Shown here: positions 1-8,522 of the stretch, piece by piece
Layout of the letters: the number at the start of each line of letters is the position of its first letter
Position numbering within the stretch: position 1 is the first letter of the stretch
NCBI GenBank assembly: GCA_019187495.1
Contig: JABAQN010000058.1
Coordinates: 1-32,699 of the forward strand
Direction of reading: 5' to 3'
From: Steroidobacteraceae bacterium
GTDB taxonomy: Bacteria; Pseudomonadota; Gammaproteobacteria; Steroidobacterales; Steroidobacteraceae
Length of the DNA: 32,699 bases
Notes under the pieces: generated by a model
Told to the model about the DNA's origin: nothing
Database searches by the model: none
The model's input: only the letters and a program-made list of their open reading frames with translations
Made by a program: the position numbers and the translations under genes

Positions 1-79
1 TGCGGCGCCGTTCCCAATACAGCAGCCCCGCGATCAGCACCGCGCCGAAGACCAGGAGGATGAGTCGCAACTCGGGCAT
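1..79 (-). CDS. zipA: Cell division protein ZipA, N-terminal fragment
   Basis: Only the first 26 codons are inside the window; the gene runs off the left edge. The product begins MPELRLILLVFGAVLIAGLL, a short polar start followed by one hydrophobic helix and then WERRR, matching the single N-terminal membrane anchor of ZipA, which tethers FtsZ to the inner membrane at the division site. The ATG lies 8 bases after the smc stop on the same strand, the usual smc-zipA order in gammaproteobacteria, so the two are probably co-transcribed. The FtsZ-binding domain cannot be seen. The call rests on the anchor sequence and on gene order. Confidence 0.8.
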   Translation of the reverse strand, partial: MPELRLILLVFGAVLIAGLLYWERRR

Positions 80-87
80 CGCCGCCC

Positions 88-3000
88 CTATGCGGTCGCC
101 AGGCGCAAGGCCTCGTCGACGTCGACTGCGACGAGCCGCGACACGCCCGGCTCGTTCATGGTCACGCCGAGGAGGCTCGAGGCGAGTTCCATCGTCACCT
201 TGTTGTGCGTGATGAAGATGAACTGCACGCGCTGCGACATGTCGCGCACGATTTCGCAGAACCGCCCCACGTTGTGCTCGTCGAGCGGCGCGTCGACTTC
301 GTCGAGCAGGCAGAACGGCGCCGGGTTCAGGTCGAAAATCGAGAACACGAGCGCGACCGCGGTGAGCGCCTTCTCGCCGCCCGAGAGCTGCGAGATCGTG
401 CTGTTCCGCTTGCCGGGCGGCCGCGCCATGATCGCGACGCCCGCCGACAGCGGATCGTCACCGACGAGTTCGAGGTACGCGTGGCCGCCGCCGAACAGGC
501 GCGGGAACTTCTCCTGCAGGCCCGCGTTGATGCGGGCGAAGGTGTCCTCGAACCGCGTGCGCGTCTCGCGATCGATCTTGCGCATCGCCTGTTCGAGCGT
601 CTCGAGGGCGGAGGTGAGGTCGCCGAACTGGCGATCGAGATACTCCTTGCGCTCGGTGTTCTCGGCGAGTTCGTCGATCGCCGCGAGATTGACCTGGCCG
701 AGCCGCTCGATGTCGGCGCGGGTCGTGGCGAGGCGCTCTTCCCACTGCGGCACCTCGGCGTCCGCCGCGAGCGCCGCCAGTACGTCCGCGAGCCCGAAAC
801 GGGTCGCCGCGAACTGCTCCGCGATGCTTTCCCGGCGCACCCGCGTCTCCTGCGCCGCCATGCGCGCCACATCCATTGCCGAGCGCGCCGCATCGACCCG
901 CTGCTCGGCGGCAGAGCGCCGCCCGTCGAGTTCGCGCAGCGCCGTGTCGGCCTCCTCGAGTCCACGCCGTGCCGCGGTGAGATCGGCTTCGATCGTGAGA
1001 CGGCGCGAGAGCGCCTCATCGAGCCGCTGCTGCAGTTCGCGGACCGGCTCGTCGCTCCCGGCGAGTTCGCGCTCGAGATCCGCCGCCCGTGCCTCGAGCT
1101 GCGCGCGCTGTTCGCCGAGACGCGCGAGGTTGACGCTTTTGCCGGCTTCGCTCGAACGGCGCGATTCGCTGCGAATCAGCAGGTCGCGTGCGGCGAGCTG
1201 CGCCGCCTGTGCGCGCTGGCGCGCAGCCGCGACCTGCTCACGGCGCTCTTCGCGCTCCGCCTCGAGTTGTGGACGGCGTGCATCGAGGCCCGTCAGTGCG
1301 TCGAGGCCGCGATCGAGTGCCGTGCGCGCCTTTGCGAGCGCATCCTGTGTCACGCCGATTTCGCGGGCGGCGTCCGCCGCCTCGCTCTCGAGGCGCTCGC
1401 GGCGCAGCGCGGATTCCTGGGCGCGCGCGCGGCCCGCCTCGAGCTGGCCGAGCACATCGGCGTGCTCGCGATGGGCATTCTGGATGCGTGCCTGCGCCGA
1501 ATCGCGCGACTCCTCCGCCCGCGCGAGCGCCGCGCGCAGCGCCGCGATCTGTGTTTCGACGTCGCGCACGCGCGACTCGGCCGCGGCAAACTCGCCTCGC
1601 ACGGCCTTCAACCGCTGTTCGCGCTCGATCACGCCCGCGTGATGATCGACGCCGCGGCTCACGCGCACCCAGCTGCGGCCGATCCACTCGCCCTGCCGCG
1701 TGATCACCGACTGGTCGGCCGCGAGTGCACCGCGCATGCGCAGCGCCTCCGCCAGCGATTCGGCCGTGAGCACGCGTCCGAGCAGATCGACGAGCCCCGC
1801 CGGCCCCTGGACATGGCGCGCGAGCGATGCGCCGGCTGCCCCACCACCCGATGCGCGCGCGGGCTCGAGCAAGGTGACGCTGGCGCCCGAAAGCGCGTCG
1901 ATCGCGCCGGCAATCGCATCGAGATCATCGACGCACACGGCTTCGAGGTAATCGCCGAGCGCCGCTTCGACGGCGCGCTCCCAGCCGCTGTCCACCGACA
2001 GCGACTCGGCGAGGCGCCCATTGCCCGCGAGGCCCGCTTGCACGAGCCAGTCGCCCGCGCGACCGCCGTCGCGACCGAGCGCCGCCTTCTGCAATGCCTC
2101 GAGCGACAGCACCTCGCCGCGCAACCGCTCGCGGTCGGCGCGCAGGCTCTCGAGCCGCATTTCGCTCTGCAACTGGTGACCCCGCGCCTGCTGCACTTCG
2201 GCGAGCGCGGCCGTCAGGGATGCCGCAAGCTCCTCCGCCGCGGCCCGCGCCGACGATTCGCGTCCCGCGAGGTCGGCGATCTGGGCGCTCGATTCCTGCG
2301 CGATCAGCGCATCGCGCTCGACCGCGAGCCGGTCCGCCTGCCCCGACAGGCGCCGGAACTGGTTTTCGAGCTGCTCGATGCGGGCACGCTCGACCTGCGC
2401 CGCCTGGTCGGCCGCCCCGAACTCGCGGTTGAAGGTCTCCCAGCTCGCCTGCCAGGCGGTGAGCGCCGACTCGACTTCGGTGAGCGCCGAACCCGCCGTG
2501 GCCTCGGCGCGATGGGCCGCTTCGAGTTCCGGCGCGAGCGCGGCGATCTCCGCACGCAGCGTCGCAAGCTCCGCGGCGTCGCGCTCGATCAGCAGGGTCA
2601 CTTCACCGAACGAACTGCGGGTGGCGGCGAGATCGCTGGTGCGCCGCTCGCGCAGTTCGCGCGCATGCTGGATCGCCTGTTCGGTGCGCGAGATGTCCGC
2701 ACCGACCTCGTAGTAGCGACCCTGCACGGCTGAAACGTTCGCGGATTGCTCGTCGTGGAACTCGCGCTGGCGGTCGATCGCGGCTTCGGCCGCGCGCTGG
2801 TCGGCGAGTGCCGCCTGCATCGCGAGATCGCACTCACGCATCGCGGAGTCGTGCACCTCGGCGCCGCTGTCGAGTTCCCGCAGCCGCAGCGCGAGCACTT
2901 CGGCGGTGAGGCGACGTTCGTCCTCCTTCATCGCCTGGTAGCGGCGCGCGGTCGCGGCCTGGCGCTGCAAATGGCGGATCTGCTTCTCGACCTCGTCGCG

Positions 3001-3591
3001 CAGGTCCTGCAGCCGCTCGAGGTTCTCGCGCGTATCGCCGATGCGGCTCTCGGTTTCGCGCCGCCGCTCCTTGTAGCGCGAAATGCCCGCCGCCTCCTCG
3101 ACGAAGGCCCGCATGTCCTCGGCCTTCGACTCGATGACGCGCGAAATCATGCCCTGCTCGATGATCGCGTAGCTGCGCGAGCCGAGGCCGGTGCCGAGGA
3201 ACAGTTGCGTGATGTCGCGCCGCCGGCAGCGCGCGCCATTGATGAAGTAGGTCGAGGTGCCGTCGCGCGACACCTGGCGCTTCAGCGAAACCTCGCTGTA
3301 GCTCGCATAGGGCCCGGAGATCTTGCCGTCCGCGTTGTCGAACACGAGCTCGACGTGCGCGGTGCCGACCGGCTTGCGCGCGCTCGAGCCGTTGAAGATC
3401 ACGTCGGTCATCGAGTCGCCGCGCAGATGGCGCGCCGACAGTTCGCCCATGACCCAGCGCACGGCGTCGATGACGTTCGACTTGCCACAACCGTTCGGGC
3501 CGACGACACCCGTCAGGTTGTTCGGGAAACTGACCGAAGTGGGATCGACGAAGGATTTGAAGCCGGCGAGCTTGATCTTGGTGAGTCGCAT
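88..3591 (-). CDS. smc: Chromosome segregation ATPase SMC
   Basis: Product of 1167 residues, the usual length for bacterial SMC, the coiled-coil ATPase that forms the condensin ring with ScpA and ScpB. The N-terminal head starts MRLTKIKLAGFKSF and has Walker A GPNGCGKS at residues 31-38. Long Glu/Arg/Ala-rich coiled coils flank a hinge around residues 510-660 (GDWLVQAGLAGNGRLAES onward). The C-terminal head carries the ABC signature LSGGEKALTA and Walker B FCLLDEVDAPLDE, with the D-loop aspartate. The ATG at 3591 is directly followed by the conserved start motif, so the start is secure, although the Shine-Dalgarno sequence is weak. It is divergent from queF across 27 bases and is followed closely by zipA. 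Confidence 0.97.
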   Translation of the reverse strand: MRLTKIKLAGFKSFVDPTSVSFPNNLTGVVGPNGCGKSNVIDAVRWVMGELSARHLRGDSMTDVIFNGSSARKPVGTAHVELVFDNADGKISGPYASYSEVSLKRQVSRDGTSTYFINGARCRRRDITQLFLGTGLGSRSYAIIEQGMISRVIESKAEDMRAFVEEAAGISRYKERRRETESRIGDTRENLERLQDLRDEVEKQIRHLQRQAATARRYQAMKEDERRLTAEVLALRLRELDSGAEVHDSAMRECDLAMQAALADQRAAEAAIDRQREFHDEQSANVSAVQGRYYEVGADISRTEQAIQHARELRERRTSDLAATRSSFGEVTLLIERDAAELATLRAEIAALAPELEAAHRAEATAGSALTEVESALTAWQASWETFNREFGAADQAAQVERARIEQLENQFRRLSGQADRLAVERDALIAQESSAQIADLAGRESSARAAAEELAASLTAALAEVQQARGHQLQSEMRLESLRADRERLRGEVLSLEALQKAALGRDGGRAGDWLVQAGLAGNGRLAESLSVDSGWERAVEAALGDYLEAVCVDDLDAIAGAIDALSGASVTLLEPARASGGGAAGASLARHVQGPAGLVDLLGRVLTAESLAEALRMRGALAADQSVITRQGEWIGRSWVRVSRGVDHHAGVIEREQRLKAVRGEFAAAESRVRDVETQIAALRAALARAEESRDSAQARIQNAHREHADVLGQLEAGRARAQESALRRERLESEAADAAREIGVTQDALAKARTALDRGLDALTGLDARRPQLEAEREERREQVAAARQRAQAAQLAARDLLIRSESRRSSEAGKSVNLARLGEQRAQLEARAADLERELAGSDEPVRELQQRLDEALSRRLTIEADLTAARRGLEEADTALRELDGRRSAAEQRVDAARSAMDVARMAAQETRVRRESIAEQFAATRFGLADVLAALAADAEVPQWEERLATTRADIERLGQVNLAAIDELAENTERKEYLDRQFGDLTSALETLEQAMRKIDRETRTRFEDTFARINAGLQEKFPRLFGGGHAYLELVGDDPLSAGVAIMARPPGKRNSTISQLSGGEKALTAVALVFSIFDLNPAPFCLLDEVDAPLDEHNVGRFCEIVRDMSQRVQFIFITHNKVTMELASSLLGVTMNEPGVSRLVAVDVDEALRLATA

Positions 3592-3618
3592 CAGGGCGGC
3601 TAGTGTAAATTAATCGTC
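3592..3618. promoter_or_regulatory. 27-bp divergent smc/queF promoter region
   Basis: Only 27 bases separate the two divergent start codons. On the plus strand TAAATT (3607-3612) lies a few bases before the queF ATG. On the minus strand TACACT (plus-strand AGTGTA, 3602-3607) lies about 10 bases before the smc ATG. Neither gene has a good Shine-Dalgarno. If these are the -10 boxes, both transcripts would start at or next to the start codon and be leaderless or nearly so, with the -35 regions inside the opposite gene. This is inference from spacing alone. Confidence 0.35.
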
Positions 3619-4008
3619 ATGCCTACACAGCCCTCGAGCAGCCTCGAAACCTTTCCGAATCCGCAGCCGGATCTCGACTACACGATCCGCATGTCGATTC
3701 CCGAGTTCACGTGCCTGTGCCCGAAGACCGGCCAGCCTGATTTCGCGACGCTCGACCTCGAATACGTCCCCGACAAACTCTGCGTCGAATTGAAATCGCT
3801 GAAACTTTATATCTGGTCGTTCCGGGATCGCGGCGCGTTCCACGAAGCCGTGACCAATGAAATCGCCGACAGGCTCGCAACCGCGACGGCGCCGCGCTTC
3901 CTGCGGCTCACGGCGAAGTTCAATGTGCGCGGCGGTATCTGGACGAGCGTTGTCGCCGAGCGCCGACAGGCCGGCTGGCAGCCGCCGGTGGCCGTGGTAC
4001 TGCCATGA
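3619..4008 (+). CDS. queF: NADPH-dependent 7-cyano-7-deazaguanine reductase QueF (short type)
   Basis: QueF reduces the nitrile preQ0 to the amine preQ1 in queuosine biosynthesis, in the cytosol. The 129-residue product is the short single-domain (YkvM-like) type, not the roughly 280-residue E. coli type. The motif [12 protein letters not shown] contains the catalytic Cys34, which forms the thioimide with substrate, and the acid Asp41. The QueF signature [20 protein letters not shown] (from about residue 57) holds the NADPH-binding stretch and substrate glutamates. The ATG at 3619 is the only good start. No other queuosine gene is in the window. Confidence 0.95.
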   Translation: MPTQPSSSLETFPNPQPDLDYTIRMSIPEFTCLCPKTGQPDFATLDLEYVPDKLCVELKSLKLYIWSFRDRGAFHEAVTNEIADRLATATAPRFLRLTAKFNVRGGIWTSVVAERRQAGWQPPVAVVLP

Positions 4009-4051
4009 AATCCGGCACTTACGAGGCCCTATACAGCGCGGAATACGCCAG

Positions 4052-4057
4052 TATAAT
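4052..4057 (+). promoter_or_regulatory. dksA -10 element
   Basis: A perfect TATAAT lies 42 bases before the dksA ATG, in the short gap after queF. It is followed by a GC-rich stretch (CCCGCGTCC), the discriminator type typical of promoters sensitive to ppGpp and DksA. No convincing -35 box is seen 16-18 bases upstream (CTATAC at best). Autoregulation of dksA would fit but is inference. Confidence 0.5.
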
Positions 4058-4099
4058 CCCGCGTCCGCTAACGGGTTCGATGCCCTGAAGGAGCCCAGG

Positions 4100-4834
4100 A
4101 TGCCCGCCAGAAAGGCGTCTGCCAAGAGCAGCAAACCAAGGAAGACTTCCGTGAAGTCGGCTCGCCCCGCGGCGAAAGCCGCCGCCCGCAAGGCGCCCGC
4201 CCGCGTGCGCGCCGCCGCACCGAAGCCCCCGAAGAAAGTTTCCGCACCCGTGTCGAAATCCGTGACACCGAAGTCCCCTGCACCGGTCGAAGCCACGTTC
4301 GTACGCCGCGCACCGGTGGCGGAAATTTCCGCGCCGCGCACCGCGCCTCGCCTCTCCGAAGCGGAGGAGACGGACACCGTCGAAGGTCTCGCAAACCTGC
4401 TGGCCGGCCCGCGCAATGTGCAACCGTACATCGCGCGCCGCGGCGAGCAGTACATGGGCAAGGCGCAGCTCGAGCATTTCCGCGACATACTGCTCGGCTG
4501 GAAGCAGGACCTGATGCTCGAAGTCGATCGCACGGTCTCGCACATGAAGGACGAGGCGGCGAACTTCCCCGACCCGAACGATCGGGCGACGCAGGAAGAG
4601 GAATTCAGCCTCGAACTGCGCACGCGCGACCGCGAGCGCAAGCTGATCCGCAAGATCGACGATGCGCTGAAGCGCATCGAGGATGGCTCGTACGGTTATT
4701 GCCTCGAGACCGGCGAGGAGATCGGCATCAAGCGCCTCGAGGCCCGCCCGGTCGCGACGCTGTCGCTCGAGGCACAGGAGCGGCGGGAACGCCGCGAGCG
4801 CCAGTACGGCGATCGCGACGATCGCTATCGCTGA
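4100..4834 (+). CDS. dksA: DksA/TraR-family RNA polymerase-binding regulator with basic N-terminal extension
   Basis: DksA binds the RNA polymerase secondary channel and works with ppGpp in the stringent response. The ATG at 4100 has AAGGAG 7 bases upstream. Of 244 residues, roughly 95-244 align with E. coli DksA (151 residues). The coiled-coil tip DPNDRATQEEEF keeps the two functional aspartates (Asp158, Asp161) and the alanine between them and the helix. The zinc finger is degenerate: of four cysteine positions only Cys201 remains, the others being Thr204, Ser222 and Ala225. Such cysteine-poor DksA proteins are known in several proteobacterial groups. Residues 1-65 are a Lys/Ala/Pro-rich tail resembling histone H1, absent from E. 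coli DksA. The 3' end may overlap gluQ. Confidence 0.93.
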   Translation: MPARKASAKSSKPRKTSVKSARPAAKAAARKAPARVRAAAPKPPKKVSAPVSKSVTPKSPAPVEATFVRRAPVAEISAPRTAPRLSEAEETDTVEGLANLLAGPRNVQPYIARRGEQYMGKAQLEHFRDILLGWKQDLMLEVDRTVSHMKDEAANFPDPNDRATQEEEFSLELRTRDRERKLIRKIDDALKRIEDGSYGYCLETGEEIGIKRLEARPVATLSLEAQERRERRERQYGDRDDRYR

Positions 4835-5729
4835 AGCCGCCAGCCCGACCGGCACGGGTTGCGGGCGCTTCGCGCCCTCGCCCACCGGCGAATTGCACCT
4901 CGGCTCGCTGCTCGCCGCCGCCGGCAGCTACCTCGACGCACGCCATGCCGGCCATCGCTGGCTCGTGCGCATCGAAGACCTCGACACCGCACGCATCGTG
5001 CCCGGCGCCGAGGCACGGATCCTCGCGACGCTCGAAGCCTGCGGATTCGAATGGGACGCCGCGCCGCTGCGCCAGAGCACCCGGCTCGATGCCTATCGCG
5101 ACGCGCTCGCCGCGCTCGATCGCGCGCAGCGCCTGTTCCCCTGCAGTTGCACGCGCAAGTCGCTCGAAGACGACGCGGTCGGTGCGTACGCCTATCCGGG
5201 CACCTGCCGGCACGGACCCACGCGTTCCGGTCCGACCGCGACGCGATTCCGGGTCGACGACGGCGGATTCGAGTTCGTCGATCGCATCCAGGGTGCGGTG
5301 CGCGGCGCGTGGCGTGACCGCGGCGACGTCATCGTGCGTAGGCGCGACGGTATCTTTGCCTACCAGCTCGCGGTGGTCGTCGACGATGCCTGGCAGGGCG
5401 TCACCGACGTCGTCCGCGGTGCCGACCTGCTCGACTCGACGCCGTGGCAAAGGGCGCTCGTCGATGCGCTCGGCTACCCATCTCTGCGCCACGCGCACTT
5501 GCCTGTCCTCGTCGAACCGGGCGGAGCGAAGCTCGCCAAGTCGCGCCGCGCTATCGCGGTCGACAGGGAGCACGCGGCGGATTCGCTCGCCGTGGCGCTG
5601 ACGCTGCTCGGGCTGGCGCCGCCGCGGGCCCTGGCGGGCGCGCCGCCCGCCGAACTCTGGGCCTGGGCCATCCCGCGCTGGTCGCTCGCGCCCCTGCTCG
5701 GCGTTCGCACGCTCTCCGCGCCGGGATAG
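4683..5729 (+). CDS. gluQ: Glutamyl-Q tRNA(Asp) synthetase (GluQRS); start uncertain
   Basis: A GluRS catalytic-domain paralogue that lacks the anticodon-binding domain; in E. coli (YadB) it attaches glutamate to queuosine at position 34 of tRNA(Asp). Seen here: RFAPSPTGELHLGSL with the HIGH-like HLG, a zinc site C-x-C (154, 156) ... Y171-x3-C175, and the KMSK-like KLAKS near residue 283. dksA-gluQ is a common gammaproteobacterial pair, and queF lies just upstream in the same modification pathway. The start is odd. Homology begins near position 4860, yet the only in-frame ATG, GTG or TTG upstream is the ATG at 4683, 152 bases inside dksA. It would add a roughly 59-residue Arg/Ser/Ala-rich extension typical of out-of-frame GC-rich translation. 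A non-AUG start (for example an ATC near 4821-4830) is possible. Confidence 0.88.
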   Translation: MARTVIASRPARRSASSASRPARSRRCRSRHRSGGNAASASTAIATIAIAEAASPTGTGCGRFAPSPTGELHLGSLLAAAGSYLDARHAGHRWLVRIEDLDTARIVPGAEARILATLEACGFEWDAAPLRQSTRLDAYRDALAALDRAQRLFPCSCTRKSLEDDAVGAYAYPGTCRHGPTRSGPTATRFRVDDGGFEFVDRIQGAVRGAWRDRGDVIVRRRDGIFAYQLAVVVDDAWQGVTDVVRGADLLDSTPWQRALVDALGYPSLRHAHLPVLVEPGGAKLAKSRRAIAVDREHAADSLAVALTLLGLAPPRALAGAPPAELWAWAIPRWSLAPLLGVRTLSAPG

Positions 5730-5748
5730 GCCGGCCTTTGGCGCGCGG

Positions 5749-5757
5749 TGGTAGTAT
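5749..5757 (+). promoter_or_regulatory. Possible extended -10 promoter for phaR
   Basis: TG-G-TAGTAT, an extended -10 element, lies 43 bases before the phaR ATG in the 70-base gap after gluQ. No clear -35 box is present, which extended -10 promoters can tolerate. A GCGAGGA Shine-Dalgarno follows at about 5787-5793. Confidence 0.4.
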
Positions 5758-5799
5758 GACCACTGACTGCCACTCTGGCCGACTGGGCGAGGAACTGCC

Positions 5800-6279
5800 A
5801 TGAGCGAACCCAGAGTCATCAAGAAATACCCCAACCGTCGCCTCTACGACACGGTCGAAAGCCGCTACATCACGCTCGGTGACATCCGGCGGCTGGTCGT
5901 CGACCGGGTCGATTTCGTCGTGATCGACAAGAAGTCGCAGGCCGATATCACGCGCTCGATCCTGCTGCAGGTCATCGCCGAACAGGAACATGTCGGCGAG
6001 CCGGTCATGAGCCGCGATTTCCTCTCGCAGGTGATCCGGACTTACGGCGGGCAGATGCAGAATGTCGTCGGCAGCTACCTCGAGCAGAGCCTGAAGCTCT
6101 TCAATGCACAGCAGCGGGAGCTGCGGGAGCGCGTGCGCGGTGTCGTCGGCGTGGATCCGATTGACGCCGTATCGCAAGTCGCGCAGAAGAATTACCAGCG
6201 CTGGCGCGCAGTGCAGGATGAAATCTTCCGCACGCTCTTGGGCAGCGCGCCCCGCGGGCGCGACGACGACCAGGGATAG
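5800..6279 (+). CDS. phaR: Polyhydroxyalkanoate synthesis regulator PhaR
   Basis: PhaR represses phasin and PHA-synthesis genes and is titrated by binding to nascent PHA granules. The 159-residue product opens with the conserved DNA-binding domain VIKKYPNRRLYDTVESRYITLGDIRRLV (about residues 6-33), continuing to about residue 65. Then comes the repeat region LSQVIRTYGGQMQNVVGSYLEQSL associated with granule binding. The C-terminus is charged. Start chosen from GCGAGGA upstream and from the motif beginning at once. No PHA synthase, thiolase or phasin is in the window, so its targets lie elsewhere. It converges on pnp across a large inverted repeat. Confidence 0.93.
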   Translation: MSEPRVIKKYPNRRLYDTVESRYITLGDIRRLVVDRVDFVVIDKKSQADITRSILLQVIAEQEHVGEPVMSRDFLSQVIRTYGGQMQNVVGSYLEQSLKLFNAQQRELRERVRGVVGVDPIDAVSQVAQKNYQRWRAVQDEIFRTLLGSAPRGRDDDQG

Positions 6280-6284
6280 GAACG

Positions 6285-6357
6285 GGTGCCGGGTTTCCGG
6301 TTGTTCGGTTATTTCGCCGCTGGCGCGAAATAACCGAACAACCGGAAACCCGGCACC
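6285..6357. repeat. Perfect 33-bp inverted repeat (hairpin element) between phaR and pnp
   Basis: Bases 6285-6317 are the exact reverse complement of 6325-6357, with a 7-base loop (CGCTGGC). The outer ends read GGTGCCGGGTTTCCGG. The element starts 5 bases after the phaR stop and ends 6 bases before the pnp stop, so it fills the gap between the convergent genes. No run of T follows either arm, so it is not a standard intrinsic terminator, though a stem this long could stop transcription or protect both 3' ends. No clear target-site duplication flanks it. It could be a REP-type palindrome, a small MITE or a convergent-gene terminator. No second copy was noticed in the window. Confidence 0.95.
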
Positions 6358-6363
6358 ATGTCT

Positions 6364-8448
6364 TCAGGCGTCGACGTGCCGCATCGACAGGCGCACGCGG
6401 CCCTGGCGATCCACTTCGAGCACCTTGACGCGCACCGTGTCGCCTTCCCTCAGCTTGTCCGAGACGCGCTCGACCCGCTCCTCGGAAATCTGCGAGATGT
6501 GCACGAGGCCGTCACGGCCCGGCAGGATCGTGACGAACGCGCCGAAATCCATCAGGCGCGCGACCTTGCCTTCGTAGACGCGACCCACTTCGACGTCGGC
6601 CGTGATCAACTCGATGCGACGCTGCGCTTCGCGGCCCGCCTCGCCGTTGACCGACGCGATCTTGACCGAACCATCGTTCTCGATGTCGATCGTCGTGCCG
6701 GTCTCCTCCGTGATCTGGCGGATCACCGCGCCGCCCTTGCCGATCACGTCGCGGATCTTCTCCGGGTCGATCTTGATCGTGATGATCGACGGCGCGTACT
6801 CCGACATCTGGTCGCGCGACGCCGAAATCACCTTCGCCATCTCGCCGAGGATGTGCAGCCGCCCCTGGTGGGCCTGCGCGAGCGCGACCTTCATGATCTC
6901 GGGCGTCACGCCCTCGACCTTGATGTCCATCTGCAGCGCCGTGACACCGTCCTTCGTGCCCGCGACCTTGAAATCCATGTCGCCGAGGTGGTCTTCGTCA
7001 CCGAGGATGTCGGTGATCACCTTGTAGCGGCCGCCGTCGAGCACGAGGCCCATCGCGACGCCCGCGACGGGCGCCTTGAGCGGCACGCCGGCATCCATCA
7101 GCGACAGGCTCGCGCCGCAGACGCTCGCCATCGACGAGGAGCCGTTGGACTCGAGGATCTCCGACACGACGCGGATCGTGTACGGGAACGTGGCCATGTC
7201 GGGCATCACCGCCGCGATGCCGCGGCGCGCGAGGTTGCCGTGGCCGATTTCGCGGCGCTTCGGCGAGCCCATCATGCCGGTCTCGCCGACCGAGAACGGC
7301 GGGAAATTGTAGTGGAACATGAACGGCTCGCGGCGTTCGCCCTCGAGCGCGTCGATCATCTGCGCATCGCGCGTCGTGCCGAGCGTCGTGACGACGAGCG
7401 CTTGCGTCTCGCCACGCGTGAAGAGCCCCGAACCGTGGGTGCGCGGCAACACGCCGACCTTCACGTTGATCGGACGCACCGTGAAGGCGTCGCGACCGTC
7501 GATGCGCGGCTCGCCCGCGAGGATGCGCTGGCGCACGATGTCGCTCTCGAGCTTGAAGAGCTGATCACCCACCTCGTCGCCAGTCCACTTCGGTGCATCG
7601 CCGCCCGTGAGCGCCGCGATGGCTTCCGCCTTGATCTCGCCGATGCGGCTGTAGCGCGCCTGCTTCTCGGTGATCGTGTAGGCCGCGCGCAGCTTCGCCT
7701 CGGCGGCGCCCTTGACGAGCGCGGCAAGCTCGGCGCTGTCCGCTGCCGGCTTCCAGTCCCAGCGCGGCTTGCCGGCTTCCTTGACGAGCTCATTGATCGC
7801 CTTGATCGCGACCTGCATCTCGCTGTGGCCGAAGACGACGGCGCCGAGCATCACTTCTTCGGAAAGCCCGACCGCCTGGGATTCGACCATCAGCACACCC
7901 TGCTGCGTGCCGGCAACGACGAGGTGCAACTGGGACGCGGCGAGCTCTTTCGCGGTCGGGTTCAGCAGGTACTTGCCATCCTTGTAGCCGACGCGCGCCG
8001 CACCGATCGGGCCGTTGAACGGCACGCCGGCGATCGCGAGCGCGGCGGAGGCGCCGAGCAGCGACGGGATGTCCGCATCGATCTCGGGATCGAGCGACAG
8101 CACCGTGGCGACGACCTGCACGTCGTTGTAGAAGCCGCCCGGAAAGAGCGGGCGGATCGGGCGATCGATCAGACGCGAAGTCAGCGTCTCTTTTTCCGAA
8201 GGACGTCCCTCGCGCCTGAAGAAGCCGCCGGGAATGCGGCCTGCCGCATAGGTCTTCTCGACGTAGTTGACGGTCAGCGGGAAGAAGTCGCGGCCCTTGG
8301 CCGCTTCCTTCGCCGCGACGGCGGTGACGAGTACCTTGGTGTCGCCCATCGAGGCGACGACGGCGCCATTCGCCTGGCGGGCGAGTTCGCCGGTTTCCAG
8401 CGTCACGGTATGTGCGCCGAACGGGAAAGACTTTCTGAAAGCGCTCAC
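6364..8448 (-). CDS. pnp: Polyribonucleotide nucleotidyltransferase (PNPase)
   Basis: PNPase is the trimeric 3'-5' phosphorolytic exoribonuclease of mRNA decay and a degradosome partner. The 694-residue product has the full layout: two RNase PH domains separated by a helical linker, a KH domain ([17 protein letters not shown], about 555-575) and an S1 domain to the C-terminus ([19 protein letters not shown]). The catalytic-region motif [16 protein letters not shown] near residues 480-497 keeps its aspartates. The start is a GTG at 8448 preceded by GAGGA; the protein then begins [20 protein letters not shown], matching family starts. It lies after rpsO, the conserved order, with an attenuator hairpin between them. 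It converges on phaR. Confidence 0.98.
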   Translation of the reverse strand: MSAFRKSFPFGAHTVTLETGELARQANGAVVASMGDTKVLVTAVAAKEAAKGRDFFPLTVNYVEKTYAAGRIPGGFFRREGRPSEKETLTSRLIDRPIRPLFPGGFYNDVQVVATVLSLDPEIDADIPSLLGASAALAIAGVPFNGPIGAARVGYKDGKYLLNPTAKELAASQLHLVVAGTQQGVLMVESQAVGLSEEVMLGAVVFGHSEMQVAIKAINELVKEAGKPRWDWKPAADSAELAALVKGAAEAKLRAAYTITEKQARYSRIGEIKAEAIAALTGGDAPKWTGDEVGDQLFKLESDIVRQRILAGEPRIDGRDAFTVRPINVKVGVLPRTHGSGLFTRGETQALVVTTLGTTRDAQMIDALEGERREPFMFHYNFPPFSVGETGMMGSPKRREIGHGNLARRGIAAVMPDMATFPYTIRVVSEILESNGSSSMASVCGASLSLMDAGVPLKAPVAGVAMGLVLDGGRYKVITDILGDEDHLGDMDFKVAGTKDGVTALQMDIKVEGVTPEIMKVALAQAHQGRLHILGEMAKVISASRDQMSEYAPSIITIKIDPEKIRDVIGKGGAVIRQITEETGTTIDIENDGSVKIASVNGEAGREAQRRIELITADVEVGRVYEGKVARLMDFGAFVTILPGRDGLVHISQISEERVERVSDKLREGDTVRVKVLEVDRQGRVRLSMRHVDA

Positions 8449-8480
8449 GCTTCGATCCTCACGAAAAGTAGGGGGTAGCG

Positions 8481-8510
8481 AAAAGGCCGCGCGGGTGACC
8501 GGCGCGGCCT
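8481..8510 (-). terminator. Intrinsic terminator/attenuator between rpsO and pnp
   Basis: On the minus strand a 9-bp stem AGGCCGCGC / GCGCGGCCT (8502-8510 with 8484-8492) and a 9-base loop is followed by TTTT, 12 bases after the rpsO stop. E. coli has a partial terminator at the same place that lets some transcripts continue into pnp. This one has a short T tract, so partial readthrough is likely. Confidence 0.75.
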
Positions 8511-8522
8511 CTCGAGGGGTCC

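Noticed and set aside
205..2733. Very long open frame on the plus strand opposite smc (842 codons)
   Set aside because: It is antisense to a fully conserved smc gene; long reverse frames are expected in GC-rich DNA with strong third-position bias. No family motif is present.
6358..8478. 706-codon plus-strand frame opposite pnp
   Set aside because: Antisense shadow of a complete PNPase gene; its translation is Arg/Asp/His-rich repeats of codon bias only.
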